A DNA stretch of 64,000 nt, from assembly GCA_900618795.1 (NCBI GenBank), contig UYJD01000013.1:656537-720536 (forward strand), read 5' to 3'. Source of the stretch: Cyanodermella asteris. Taxonomy: Eukaryota > Ascomycota > Lecanoromycetes > Ostropales > Stictidaceae. This document shows, piece after piece, positions 55,546-64,000 of this stretch. The first letter of the stretch is position 1, and every line of letters starts with the position of its first letter. The notes below the pieces were generated by a model, which saw only the letters and a program-made list of their open reading frames with translations, searched no databases and was not told where the DNA came from. The translations under genes and the position numbers were made by a program.

Positions 55546-57531
55546 TTACTTGGCCAAGAACTTTTGAAACGCTTTCTGGTCGATGGTCACGTTTCCAACG
55601 GCCCTCAGTTTCTTCCGTCCTTCCTTTTGCCTCTCCAACAACTTCCGCCGTCGCGAAATATCGCTAGCATGAAGCTTCTGCAACACATCCTTGCGGAAAG
55701 GCTTGATTGTCTCTCGAGCAACGATACGATTCCCTGCCGCAGCCTGGATCACGACCTCGAACATCTGTCGATCAACGTGTTCCTTGAACTTGGACGCCCA
55801 CTCACGTCCAAGTCGCTGCGTTTGACTTTGGTGAACGACTCGGGCAACCGCATCTACAGGCTCCTTGTTCACGAGGAGTTGAAGTTTGACAATGTTGCTT
55901 TCTCGCCATCCGGCATCTTCATAATCCAAACTCGCGTAGCCCTTCGTCAAGCCCTTGAGCTTGCCAAAGAAGTCATCAACAAGTTGAGCGAGCGGAAGCG
56001 CATACTTGACGATGACTTGAGTGGATGTGAAGAACTCGATACCGGTCTGCTCGCCACGCTGGCTCTCACAGAGTTCGATGACCTTGCCCAAATAATCCTC
56101 AGGTGTGGTTATTGTCACAGTCACATATGGCTCACGGAGCTCGCGGACGCGTGAGATCTTGGCGTGCTCGGGAAACTCGTTTGGGTTGTAAATGGTCTCT
56201 TCCTTGCCATCGTTCCACAGCACTTGAAAGGGAACGGAGGGAGGGGTGATGATGATCGAGGCTCCATGTTCCTGTCTCAACCTATCCTCGAAAACAGAAC
56301 AGTGCAGGGTGCCTAGGAAGCCCAATCGCCAACCAGCACCCAATGCTTGCGACGACTCTTTCTGTACGGTCACACTGCGATCGTTGAGAACGATCTGACC
56401 AATGCTGTCCTCAAGGTGATGGTATTCGCTTTGGTCAGTGGGATAGGCTGAGACGAAGACCATTGCTGAAGGCTCCTCGAAACCTGGAAGCAGCTCGACC
56501 TCCCTCTCCGAGCCAACCTTGGTGTATGTGTCGCCTAGCTTGGCTTCCTGGATCCGTTTCATTCCGGGGTTGAAATAGACATAACCAAGTTGTCCAGCGC
56601 GCAGGCACGATTGCGGAGTGTTTTCTGGGTGCATGATACCGACCTCGCCCACGAAGTATTTGATGCCTGTTACAAGAGACACAACATGATCACCAGCCTT
56701 GATGGAGCCATCAAATATTCTGACCAGTAAAATGACGCCTTTGTAGGTCGAGTACCAGGAGTCCACTAGAAGCATTCGCAACGGCTTCGTAGCATCACCA
56801 GTAGGAGCAGGTATATTCTCCACCATAGCGGGTAGAACCTGATGGACGTTCAGTCCAGTTTTGGCACTCACAGACACCGAATTGCTGACATCCAGCTCAA
56901 ATGTGTCTTGAATTTGCTGCAGGACTCTGGCCGGCTCGGCACCGGGCAGGTCGACCTTGTTCAGGACCGGGAGCAGGGTCAGGCCCTGACTAAAGGCGAG
57001 GTAAAAATTGGCCACCGTCTGTGCCTGCACGCCCTGGCTCGCATCAACAAGAATAATCGCGCCACTCGCGGCGGCGTAGGATCGACTGACTTCGGCGCGA
57101 AAGTCGACATGTCCTGGAGTGTCGACAAGATGTAGCAGATAGTCCTGGCCTTTATAGTTGTACAGCATTGTGCATGTCTGAGCCTTCACAGTGATACCTC
57201 TTTCTCGCTCGACGTCCAGCTTGTCGAGGAACTGTTTCTTTCCACCAGCCGGTATAGTACCCGTAAGCTCGAGCAGTCGGTCCGAGAGCGTTGACTTTCC
57301 ATGATCGACGTGGGCAACGATGCAGAAATTCCTGTATCGCTCGAGGGGGATCGCGGCGATGCGCTTCTCAAGGTCCGTGATAGGCTCGTGGTTGGCTTTG
57401 CTTGCGTATCGAATGAGCTTAAGAGGTTCAAGACGGTTCAGCAGAGGCCGAGCAGCTGGCGAAGACCATGCTGCTCTTGCTAGACGACTAGCGCCTGGAG
57501 CCTGAAAGCAGGTTCGCAGGCATGGTAGCAT
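55546..57531 (-). CDS. GUF1: Mitochondrial translation factor GUF1 (LepA/EF4)
   Basis: A single exon of 661 aa. The first 45 residues are Arg/Ala/Ser-rich with no acids before residue 35, a mitochondrial presequence. The GTPase motifs are intact: G1 AHVDHGKS at residues 73-80, switch [10 protein letters not shown], and G4 NKVDLP. EF4-specific features are also seen, such as [18 protein letters not shown] and the C-terminal [20 protein letters not shown]. LepA/GUF1 is a ribosome-dependent GTPase that assists mitochondrial translation under stress. It shares a 315-bp divergent promoter with MAD2. Confidence 0.96.
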   Translation of the reverse strand: MLPCLRTCFQAPGASRLARAAWSSPAARPLLNRLEPLKLIRYASKANHEPITDLEKRIAAIPLERYRNFCIVAHVDHGKSTLSDRLLELTGTIPAGGKKQFLDKLDVERERGITVKAQTCTMLYNYKGQDYLLHLVDTPGHVDFRAEVSRSYAAASGAIILVDASQGVQAQTVANFYLAFSQGLTLLPVLNKVDLPGAEPARVLQQIQDTFELDVSNSVSVSAKTGLNVHQVLPAMVENIPAPTGDATKPLRMLLVDSWYSTYKGVILLVRIFDGSIKAGDHVVSLVTGIKYFVGEVGIMHPENTPQSCLRAGQLGYVYFNPGMKRIQEAKLGDTYTKVGSEREVELLPGFEEPSAMVFVSAYPTDQSEYHHLEDSIGQIVLNDRSVTVQKESSQALGAGWRLGFLGTLHCSVFEDRLRQEHGASIIITPPSVPFQVLWNDGKEETIYNPNEFPEHAKISRVRELREPYVTVTITTPEDYLGKVIELCESQRGEQTGIEFFTSTQVIVKYALPLAQLVDDFFGKLKGLTKGYASLDYEDAGWRESNIVKLQLLVNKEPVDAVARVVHQSQTQRLGREWASKFKEHVDRQMFEVVIQAAAGNRIVARETIKPFRKDVLQKLHASDISRRRKLLERQKEGRKKLRAVGNVTIDQKAFQKFLAK

Positions 57532-57846
57532 GGGAGAGTCGATTTAGAAGAAAAGAACGTCTTGACATTGGAGATGCAGACAGAAAATGTTTCGAGATGG
57601 ACCCTGCAATGAGCTCGCTGCAGATCGGCTCCGCTTGGCGCGGCAGACAACCGAGGCGAGCTGCGGGCCAAAGTCAACAAGCCGCTTTGCCTGTCAGAAC
57701 GATTGTTTGATCCGAACTTCATCTGACGACCGCATTAGTCTTGCAAATATCTCGGTCATTGCAATCGCGGAGATAAAGATCTCCGGAACCGATCGACCTG
57801 CGCATTCACGATTCCCATCATATCCACAAAGGTATAGCCAGCCAGC
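57532..57846. promoter_or_regulatory. Shared divergent promoter, GUF1 / MAD2
   Basis: A 315-bp space between the two start codons. No TATA box is evident. Both leaders and promoters must fit here. Confidence 0.5.
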
Positions 57847-58624
57847 ATGTCTGGCGAGAAGAAGGAGAAGACCCATAGGCTCTCGCTCAAAGGTACACTA
57901 TCTGTGCATCGACACTATGATTAGACTGACAATTGTATTCAGGATCTTCAAAACTCGTTGCCGAATTTGTAAGTACTGGCTGTACATCCAGTAGCCATCG
58001 AAACTCTAATCGTGATTCAAGTTTGAATACTCAATAAACACAATCCTCTTCCAGCGAGGCGTCTACCCAGCCGAAGACTTTACACCCGTCAAGAAATATG
58101 GTCTCAACATGCTCGTCACGTCCGATGACCAAGTCAAAGCATACATCAAAAAGATCATGTCGCAACTGAACAAATGGATGGCCGACAGCAAAATCTCCAA
58201 ACTAGTCATCGTCATTTCGTCAAAGGAAACCGGAGAGGCGGTCGAGCGCTGGCAGTTTGACGTTCAACTCTACGGCAAGGCTGCAAAGAAATCGACGTCG
58301 AGAGGCTCGGGCGACAAGGAAAACGCGGCCGAGCTTGCACAGGCGGGTCCCGAGCCCGACAAGGACAAGACGGAGAAGCAGATTCACGATGAGATTCAGA
58401 GTATTTTCAGGCAGATTACGGCGAGTGTGACGTTCTTGCCGCAGCTTGACGGCGAATGCACGTTCAACGTGCTTGTCTACGCAGATGCCGATTCAGAGGT
58501 TCCGATCGAATGGGGTGATTCCGATGCCCGGGAGATTGAGGGTGGAGAAAAAGTCCAGTTGCGGAGTTTCAGTACCCAAAATCACAAGGTGGAGACACTG
58601 GTCAGCTACAAGCTCGGAGAGTGA
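57847..58624 (+). CDS. MAD2: Spindle assembly checkpoint protein Mad2 (HORMA domain)
   Basis: Three exons, 57847-57892, 57943-57968 and 58022-58624, introns of 50 and 53 bp; 224 aa. The middle exon of only 26 bases encodes SSKLVAEF. The spliced start reads RLSLKGSSKLVAEFFEYSIN, followed by TILFQRGVYPAEDFTPVKKY, the usual Mad2 N-terminus. The core includes ERWQFDVQLYGKA, and the C-terminal safety-belt region has VQLRSFSTQNHKVETLVSYK. The charged loop between about residues 115 and 150 is longer than in yeast. Mad2 changes shape to bind Cdc20 and hold anaphase until kinetochores attach. A gene finder that misses the 26-base exon would give a truncated protein. Confidence 0.95.
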
Positions 58625-58923
58625 TGTCACGGAGACAAAAGTAAGATGTTGAACTTTGAGTGTGAACAAATAATGAGAACGATTATGATACCCTTGTCAT
58701 GTACGAAATGATTGAAGCATCGGAAAATGAAATTCTTTGAGAAGCCGCAAAAGGTCCGTCTTCCGCTAGACTCGCGCCCATTCATCCTAGTATGGCCACT
58801 GTTCGCTGTCGAAAATAGTAGTGGGTCACGAGGACAAAATGACAAATCCAACTATCGTTTTCTGCTGTACATGTGACTAGAGGTCGTCTGTCGTTCGTCC
58901 CCGAACATATCATGACTCGTACT

Positions 58924-59514
58924 TTATTTCTCCTTGAGAACCTTCTCGGGTGTGGCGGCGAATGTGGGACGGACGAAGCTACAGATCGTAAGTATTGGCT
59001 CGAGGCGCTTGACATCGAGTACTGCATAGACATACCGGTCGCTGTTGTACGGGCTTGTCACACTCCCCAGCAATTCCTTTTCTCTTGCTTGGTCTGCGAG
59101 CGTCCTTCGAACCATATCACGATCTTCTTCGGCCTGTAGGAGCGGAATGAGATGAATGCGAGCCCACATCTTTTCGCGCGCATATTCGCTGTATACCGGG
59201 TCAGCCATGCGCCGTATACTGTGCTCCACAAGCGTGCTCAATAGGTGGTCGAAGACCTCGCGCCGAGGCTTCGTTTGGGTGGTTGTTGCTCACTTTTGTT
59301 CCCTGACGCCCTGTCCATACTTGTAGAATCCATATGTGCAAATGACTCCCATTCCCAAAAGGTAAAACGAAGGCTTGAAACCTCGTGCAGGTAGATGTCG
59401 CTATTCGACTAAATCAGCAAACTGCCGTCATCCATTGCGACAGGTGATCGGGCTGAGACTCACCCGGTACTGCACAGGATCATAGCCCCCACTGGGGGGC
59501 ATGTCCTGAGGCAT
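58924..59514 (-). CDS. NDUFA13: Mitochondrial complex I subunit GRIM-19 (NDUFA13/B16.6)
   Basis: Four small exons, 59514-59464, 59400-59294, 59188-59036 and 58978-58924, introns of 63, 105 and 57 bp; 121 aa. Spliced sequence has MPQDMPPSGGYDPVQYRRHL, then one membrane helix (PSFYLLGMGVICTYGFYKYG) and the family signature QNEYAREKMWARIHLIPLLQ, AEEDRDMVRRTLADQAREKE and the end SDRFVRPTFAATPEKV. All three junctions restore conserved residues. It is an accessory subunit of NADH:ubiquinone oxidoreductase in the inner membrane. In humans the protein also binds STAT3, which is not relevant here. It is convergent with MAD2 (299 bp) and divergent from TRM10. Confidence 0.95.
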
Positions 59515-59770
59515 TTTGACGGCTTGTGATGAAGGAGTGGAGGTTGAAGTGTTGGTGGTTTGAAGGTCGCTCGCCGATGCAGCGAAGTCGAGGCGGCGGT
59601 TGCGATTGTCCGCGCCGAGAAGGTAAGCTGTGGTCCAGAGCCGCCAATCAGCGATTGAACGATCGTGAGATGGTGGTCCGTGCTGCAGATGAGTACGGCA
59701 TCGCTTCGAAATTCTTTCCTTCTGCCTGAGTGACAGCACAGCTTATGTCACTTTTGCATATAACGAGTTC
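59515..59770. promoter_or_regulatory. Shared divergent promoter, GRIM-19 / TRM10
   Basis: A 256-bp space between start codons. A TATA-like CATATAA near 59757 lies only about 15 bases before the first TRM10 ATG. Confidence 0.45.
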
Positions 59771-61162
59771 ATGATTAGGAATTTTATTGCACGGCGAGTG
59801 ATTCAACTTTCCATCCGTGCTCTGGCCCCACGATCTGTAAAACCCACTCTCAATTTTTTATCAACACGAACAATTGCAACAATGGATTCGGCTCCGGAAG
59901 GGGAACGACCAACGAAGATCCGCAAGCTGAATTCGGATACTGAGAAAAATGTCGAAAACGAGTCTACGAAGGTTACGAGTCATGGCCATGAGGAAAATGC
60001 AGCCGACAGCACACACACCAATGCTGATGCCGCAAAATTATCAACCCGGGACACAGCACCAGCGGCCGAGAGCACCTCGAACGGTGGAGATGGAGAGCCT
60101 GCTGCGGCACCTCCAATGTCCAAGAACGCCCTCAAGAAGCTCCGCAAAGCACAAGAATGGGAAGCCGGCCGTGAAGACCGCAAAGTCATCCGGAAAGAAA
60201 AGGCCAAAGCCCGCAAGGAGCGAAAACGCGAAGGAAAAAGGCTGGCCGAACAAGACGCAAAGGTCCACGACGGAGATGCGAGGAGGGTCGCAAACAAGCA
60301 GCCGCCGAGGCCCGTACAAGTGCCGGTCACGATCGTAATGGATTGCAGCTGGGACGAGCTCATGTCGGAAAAGGAACTGATCAGTCTCGGCAACCAGCTG
60401 ACGAGATCCTATTCGGACAATTGCAAGGCGAAGTTCAGGGCGCATCTGGCGGTCAGTTCGTTTGGGGGCCGGTTGAAGGAGCGGTACGAAACGGTCCTGA
60501 ACAACCAGTATCTGGGCTGGAAAGGTGTACGATTTTCAGAGAGTGACTTTGTGGATGTTGCAGCACAGGCGAAAGAGTGGATGGCGCCGGAGGCGAAAGG
60601 AGGTTTGTTGAGGGGCCAATTCAGCAAGTTTGAGAATTCGGAAGAGGACCTTCAACAGCAAGGCGAGGTCATTTATCTTTCGAGCGACTCGGATGAGGTT
60701 TTGATGGAATTGAAACCTTATAGCACCTATATTCTCGGTGGGCTCGTGGACAAGAACCGATACAAAGGGATTTGTCACAAGAAGGCCGAGGAGAAGGGGA
60801 TCAAGACTACGAAGCTGCCCATTGGCGACTATATGCAGATGGCAAGTCGATTCGTCTTGACAGTCAATCATGTCAACGAGATCATGCTCAGATGGCTAGA
60901 GGTCGGTGACTGGGGTCAGGCCTTCGATGCAGTCATTCCGAAGAGGAAAGGAGGCGTATTGAAAGGAACTGGGACTTCAGAAGCCGACGATGGTGATGGT
61001 GACGGTGACGAGGTTGATGCTGAGGCTGAGGATGTGGAAGAAAGCAACGAAAGCAACGAGCCGGTCATTAGCACAGCTCAGGTTGATGCAACGGAGGATA
61101 AGAACGAGCCTTCGCATCTTGAACCACAACCAGCTTCACAAGTCGAGCACAAGGATGGGTGA
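59771..61162 (+). CDS. TRM10: tRNA (guanine-9-N1)-methyltransferase Trm10
   Basis: A single exon, 463 aa from the first ATG or 426 aa from the second (59882). The SPOUT-fold catalytic domain contains QVPVTIVMDCSWDELMSEKE, YLSSDSDEVLMELKPYSTYI, GGLVDKNRYKGICHKKAEEK and LPIGDYMQMASRFVLTVNHV, all standard Trm10 motifs with the Asp of DKNRYKG present. A Lys/Arg-rich helix (KNALKKLRKAQEWEAGREDR) precedes the domain. The 37 residues before the second Met (MIRNFIARRVIQLSIRALAP onward) have many Arg and no acids and look like a mitochondrial presequence. The second ATG has a better context (A at -3, G at +4). The acidic C-terminal tail is low complexity. The enzyme methylates G9 of tRNAs with S-adenosylmethionine. 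Confidence 0.93.
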   Translation: MIRNFIARRVIQLSIRALAPRSVKPTLNFLSTRTIATMDSAPEGERPTKIRKLNSDTEKNVENESTKVTSHGHEENAADSTHTNADAAKLSTRDTAPAAESTSNGGDGEPAAAPPMSKNALKKLRKAQEWEAGREDRKVIRKEKAKARKERKREGKRLAEQDAKVHDGDARRVANKQPPRPVQVPVTIVMDCSWDELMSEKELISLGNQLTRSYSDNCKAKFRAHLAVSSFGGRLKERYETVLNNQYLGWKGVRFSESDFVDVAAQAKEWMAPEAKGGLLRGQFSKFENSEEDLQQQGEVIYLSSDSDEVLMELKPYSTYILGGLVDKNRYKGICHKKAEEKGIKTTKLPIGDYMQMASRFVLTVNHVNEIMLRWLEVGDWGQAFDAVIPKRKGGVLKGTGTSEADDGDGDGDEVDAEAEDVEESNESNEPVISTAQVDATEDKNEPSHLEPQPASQVEHKDG

Positions 61163-61187
61163 TTGAAGATTTTTGATCATTAAATAA

Positions 61188-62567
61188 CTAGTTGGGTATC
61201 TCTGGGTAAAGACCAAAAACCGGGAATGCGCACACAGCAGCGGTATATACCAGCGTGACCAGCAGGCCCCACGCCTCCGCTTGCCACAATATTCGATCCT
61301 GAATATTCCTCAAGCCGCCCGGTCCAACCTTGATCTTCTCGATCCGTATCCGTTGCCACGCCGTCCTCTTCCTCCATCTCTTCACCCAGGGCTCGTGTTC
61401 ATACTCGTTCCTGCCGCCGAAGAATGCTCGCTTCTCGCTTGTGCCTCTCATGTCGCCGCCTTCTTCGGACATCCTGAATGTGTTGACGCGCGTGGTGTCT
61501 CCGGCGCGAGGATCCCCAATTTCCCATGGGCGTGCTTCGCGCGTCCTCCTTCGGTGGAGGAGCACGCAGAGACCTTGTCTCGCGGCGATGAGGTTGACGC
61601 TGGCGAAGAAGCAGAGGGGAATAACACTGAGGCGATACCAGCGAGTATAGCTCGAGAGGATAAGGACGAACGCAAGTGCAAGCGTGCATGATAAAACGAA
61701 GATGGCCAGAGAGCGCAAGGCGAGCACTCTCGGCTTGTTGCCGTTGCAGATGCTCCAACGCACAAAGTTGCGATGCGAATGGTATCGAAGGGTGGTCTCG
61801 ACAAGCGAGGCCACCTCGAGGAAGGCAGTCGGATGTGTTGTCTGCTCGACGGCTCGAAGGACGCACTCGCGCTCCTTGGATGACAGATTGAGCTCTCGCG
61901 GCGCACCAACGCGCAGGTAGTGGTCTGCTATCCTTTCCACCTCGGCGCGAAAGGGCTGCTTCCCTCTTGTCTTCTCATCGACCGAGACCTCTGAATTGCC
62001 ATCTGTGATATCGGCGGCCAGGCTCATAGTATCGCTCGAGTGGTCCGACTTTGGTGAAAACAGAAGTGGTTCCTTGTGCGGTTTGAAGGAAAACCCTTTG
62101 AATTGCTCAGCTGGGGAAGGGGCGAGTGGTAGCGGCTTCTTCAGTACTGGCATAGGTGATGGAAGAGGTGATGGCAAAGGCGATGGAATTTTGGTCTGGA
62201 ACTTGGACTGAGGAACATGAATCTTGTGCTTCTGATCCGGTTTGATCTGATTTGCAGTCTCTGTCCAAAGCGGTGATAACTCCTTCTTCCATCCCGGGGT
62301 AGTGTTGAATCGTTTGCAGTAATCCTTGTACCACAAATAAAACTGTAGATTCTCGGCGTCGTGTGTGACATAGACGAGATAGTCCAGGAAATCTTGTAGC
62401 GAGCAGGGCGGCAAGGCTCTATCCTCAATGACATTTCTGAACGAGAGCTCCTCGGGAATGGTTGCTCGGCTGCCGGTTGCACGCTCGACGTATCGCTGGC
62501 AGCTGTTCTTACTCAGAGCACCCTCCTTGGTGATAAAATCTGGCTTTTTGTAAAAAAGAATCGACAT
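61188..62567 (-). CDS. RGS-domain membrane protein (Rax1-like)
   Basis: A single exon of 459 aa. The N-terminal half is a split RGS-type domain: LSFRNVIEDRALPPCSLQDF, LDYLVYVTHDAENLQFYLWY, and after a Pro/Ser/Lys-rich insertion, FRAEVERIADHYLRVGAPRE, LNLSSKERECVLRAVEQTTH. The C-terminal half has three hydrophobic segments (around LAIFVLSCTLALAFVLILSS, RLSVIPLCFFASVNLIAA and LLVTLVYTAAVCAFPVFGL) and a basic stretch between the second and third. This order matches fungal Rax1-like proteins, which in yeast mark bud sites with Rax2. Regulation of a G protein is possible but the insertion may weaken it. It ends 25 bp from the TRM10 stop codon. Confidence 0.85.
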   Translation of the reverse strand: MSILFYKKPDFITKEGALSKNSCQRYVERATGSRATIPEELSFRNVIEDRALPPCSLQDFLDYLVYVTHDAENLQFYLWYKDYCKRFNTTPGWKKELSPLWTETANQIKPDQKHKIHVPQSKFQTKIPSPLPSPLPSPMPVLKKPLPLAPSPAEQFKGFSFKPHKEPLLFSPKSDHSSDTMSLAADITDGNSEVSVDEKTRGKQPFRAEVERIADHYLRVGAPRELNLSSKERECVLRAVEQTTHPTAFLEVASLVETTLRYHSHRNFVRWSICNGNKPRVLALRSLAIFVLSCTLALAFVLILSSYTRWYRLSVIPLCFFASVNLIAARQGLCVLLHRRRTREARPWEIGDPRAGDTTRVNTFRMSEEGGDMRGTSEKRAFFGGRNEYEHEPWVKRWRKRTAWQRIRIEKIKVGPGGLRNIQDRILWQAEAWGLLVTLVYTAAVCAFPVFGLYPEIPN

Positions 62568-64000
62568 TATGGCGGCGTAGGAAAGAAAAAAAGAGTGGGG
62601 GTAGTTGAAAATACGAGACCGGCTCGGGGAGTGGCCAGGCTAGCAGGACATGGACAGAAAGGGTCGAAGGAACTAAGCTTCCTGACAAAACGAAGAAATG
62701 AATCACGAAAAGCTGTCGACGAGGACAAGCGCAGTGGCTGAAATCTCGAGAAGAAAGCGCACAAGGATGCGCCTAGAGTATATCAAATGACAAGAAGCTA
62801 TGGCAACGCCTTGTGCCCTGCCCAACCACCAACATCAACGAAATTCCCACAAAGCCGAGCGACCGGGTTGGCCGTCTGGCTCATGGAAGCTGGGGCAAAT
62901 TCCTGTCTGGCTCAGCAAGGAAAGCAAGCTCCCGATAGAACAATCGGCCGTCACTGCCCGTCGTGCCCTGCCGGATGTAACTGTCGAGAGCAGATACATC
63001 CAATAAGGGCAAACCGTGTAACAAGTCGAGGTACCGGAATAGTACCAGCAATTGCGGGAAAGCAGCCGAGCATTGCCAAAGGGGGGATGGCGTGGTAACA
63101 TGGGATCGTCGGCGGCCTCCTGCTACAGTGCATACGGTGGAACTGCTGGAAGGTCGATGAAACGTGAACGGGCCACCCCAGACAGTCCCAGAGACCAACA
63201 ACAATCTGACTGACTCCCTTTTCAACCTTGCCACCCTTGCACCCGGCCGCAAACTACTGCAGGCATATTCGGATGACATGATGCACTTGCTCGTGGGTTG
63301 ACCTGGGCGCCTGTCATACCGTGGACGCGTTAGTCTGTGCGAACCCTGCATCGCCGCCTCCGCCGGCCGGGGGAGCTGGGAAGTGGTGATACTGCAGCGT
63401 CGCCACGGATGTCATTATCGTTCCTTCTTGAAGCCATCGTGCACACCGTTTGCGTGCTCGAAGTATCTACATACCGGTGCATCTCCGGATCTGCCGAGAC
63501 TCACCTTTGTGTGAATTCTCCCCTAGGCCCCCGAGATGCAAAACACCCTTAATCGACATCCCACCATCACGGACCGAGGGCTCTGATGCTTCCGGGAGTA
63601 CTATGCGAGAAACGCTCCTGGAGACGCGCACACCATTGGACGTTGGCCACGCGGCGAAACGAAGGCTGCAAATGCGGTGTGCGGCCATGCTTGGCCAATC
63701 CGTCGGTATCCTGCGAGACATGTAACCATGGCTGCTGTCCCGTAACTTTCAGAGCGGCATGGATGTCCATGCCTGAGACCATCAGCAGTTGTCGTTTATT
63801 CAGAACCACAATCAGCAATGCTTCTGTGCAACGCAGTCAGGGTATAGTACTACTGTCATGCACGAGCACGCGCAATGGGGCCATCACATTTGTGCTTCGT
63901 GATGCTCATCCCAGCCGCTACATATCTAGTACATTCGCACAGCCCCCTTCTGGCCGTCGAGGAACCCAGGCTGTTGGTTCGGCCAAGCATGCGCACGCGA
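62568..64000. other. Intergenic to the window end
   Basis: About 1.4 kb holding the promoter of the RGS gene. Short open frames on both strands lack protein features, and no RNA gene or mobile element is seen. Confidence 0.4.

Noticed and set aside
1-64000. Secondary-metabolite cluster or mobile-element island
   Set aside because: No polyketide or peptide synthetase, terpene cyclase, transposase, integrase or reverse transcriptase frame was seen; the permease, oxidase and hydrolase are scattered among housekeeping genes.

Overview
This 64 kb window is nuclear DNA of a filamentous ascomycete (Pezizomycotina). The basis is gene content (rhodopsin-domain membrane protein, Dal5-type permease, CRY-DASH, fungal-type RGS membrane protein), short GT-AG introns of mostly 42 to 105 bp with CTNAC-like branch sites, compact genes on both strands, and TATA plus CT-rich leaders. 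A dothideomycete is my best guess but is not proven. I saw no rRNA or tRNA gene, CRISPR array, transposon or virus-like element.

Layout: 0.4-14.4 kb holds an FAD amine oxidase, a rhodopsin-domain membrane protein, an IFRD protein, a tiny single-pass membrane protein with a C-terminal KKxx signal, a small secreted protein, a beta-lactamase-like hydrolase, then the divergent pair mitoribosomal mS35 / kinetochore Mis14(Nsl1). 15-30 kb holds a Dal5-type permease, an orphan secreted-type exon, a PNUTS-like PP1 regulator, the SM protein Sly1 and an FHA protein with a hydrophobic C-terminus. 31-44 kb holds the RNA polymerase III largest subunit, a RasGAP and cryptochrome DASH. 44-49 kb is gene-poor, with a decayed secreted-protein gene, a strong hairpin and an App1-type lipid phosphatase. 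49-62.6 kb is dense: CCR4-NOT Not3/5, ASCC2/Cue3, a PAQR receptor, GUF1, MAD2, complex I GRIM-19, TRM10 and an RGS membrane protein.

Most genes are conserved housekeeping genes and not a pathway cluster. Several sit head-to-head over short shared promoters (mS35/Mis14, GUF1/MAD2, GRIM-19/TRM10) or tail-to-tail with very short gaps (TRM10/RGS 25 bp, Not3-5/ASCC2 182 bp, PAQR/GUF1 205 bp). Two divergent promoters pair a mitochondrial translation gene with a kinetochore or spindle-checkpoint gene.

Exon boundaries below were placed by eye from splice signals, frame continuity and family knowledge. The 5' ends of the RasGAP and PNUTS-like internal exons remain uncertain. I found no convincing new multi-gene system. 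The best leads are the KKxx microprotein, an ORF nested in the oxidase intron, the two-start TRM10, the interrupted or orphan secreted-protein genes, and the isolated hairpin near 45.5 kb.
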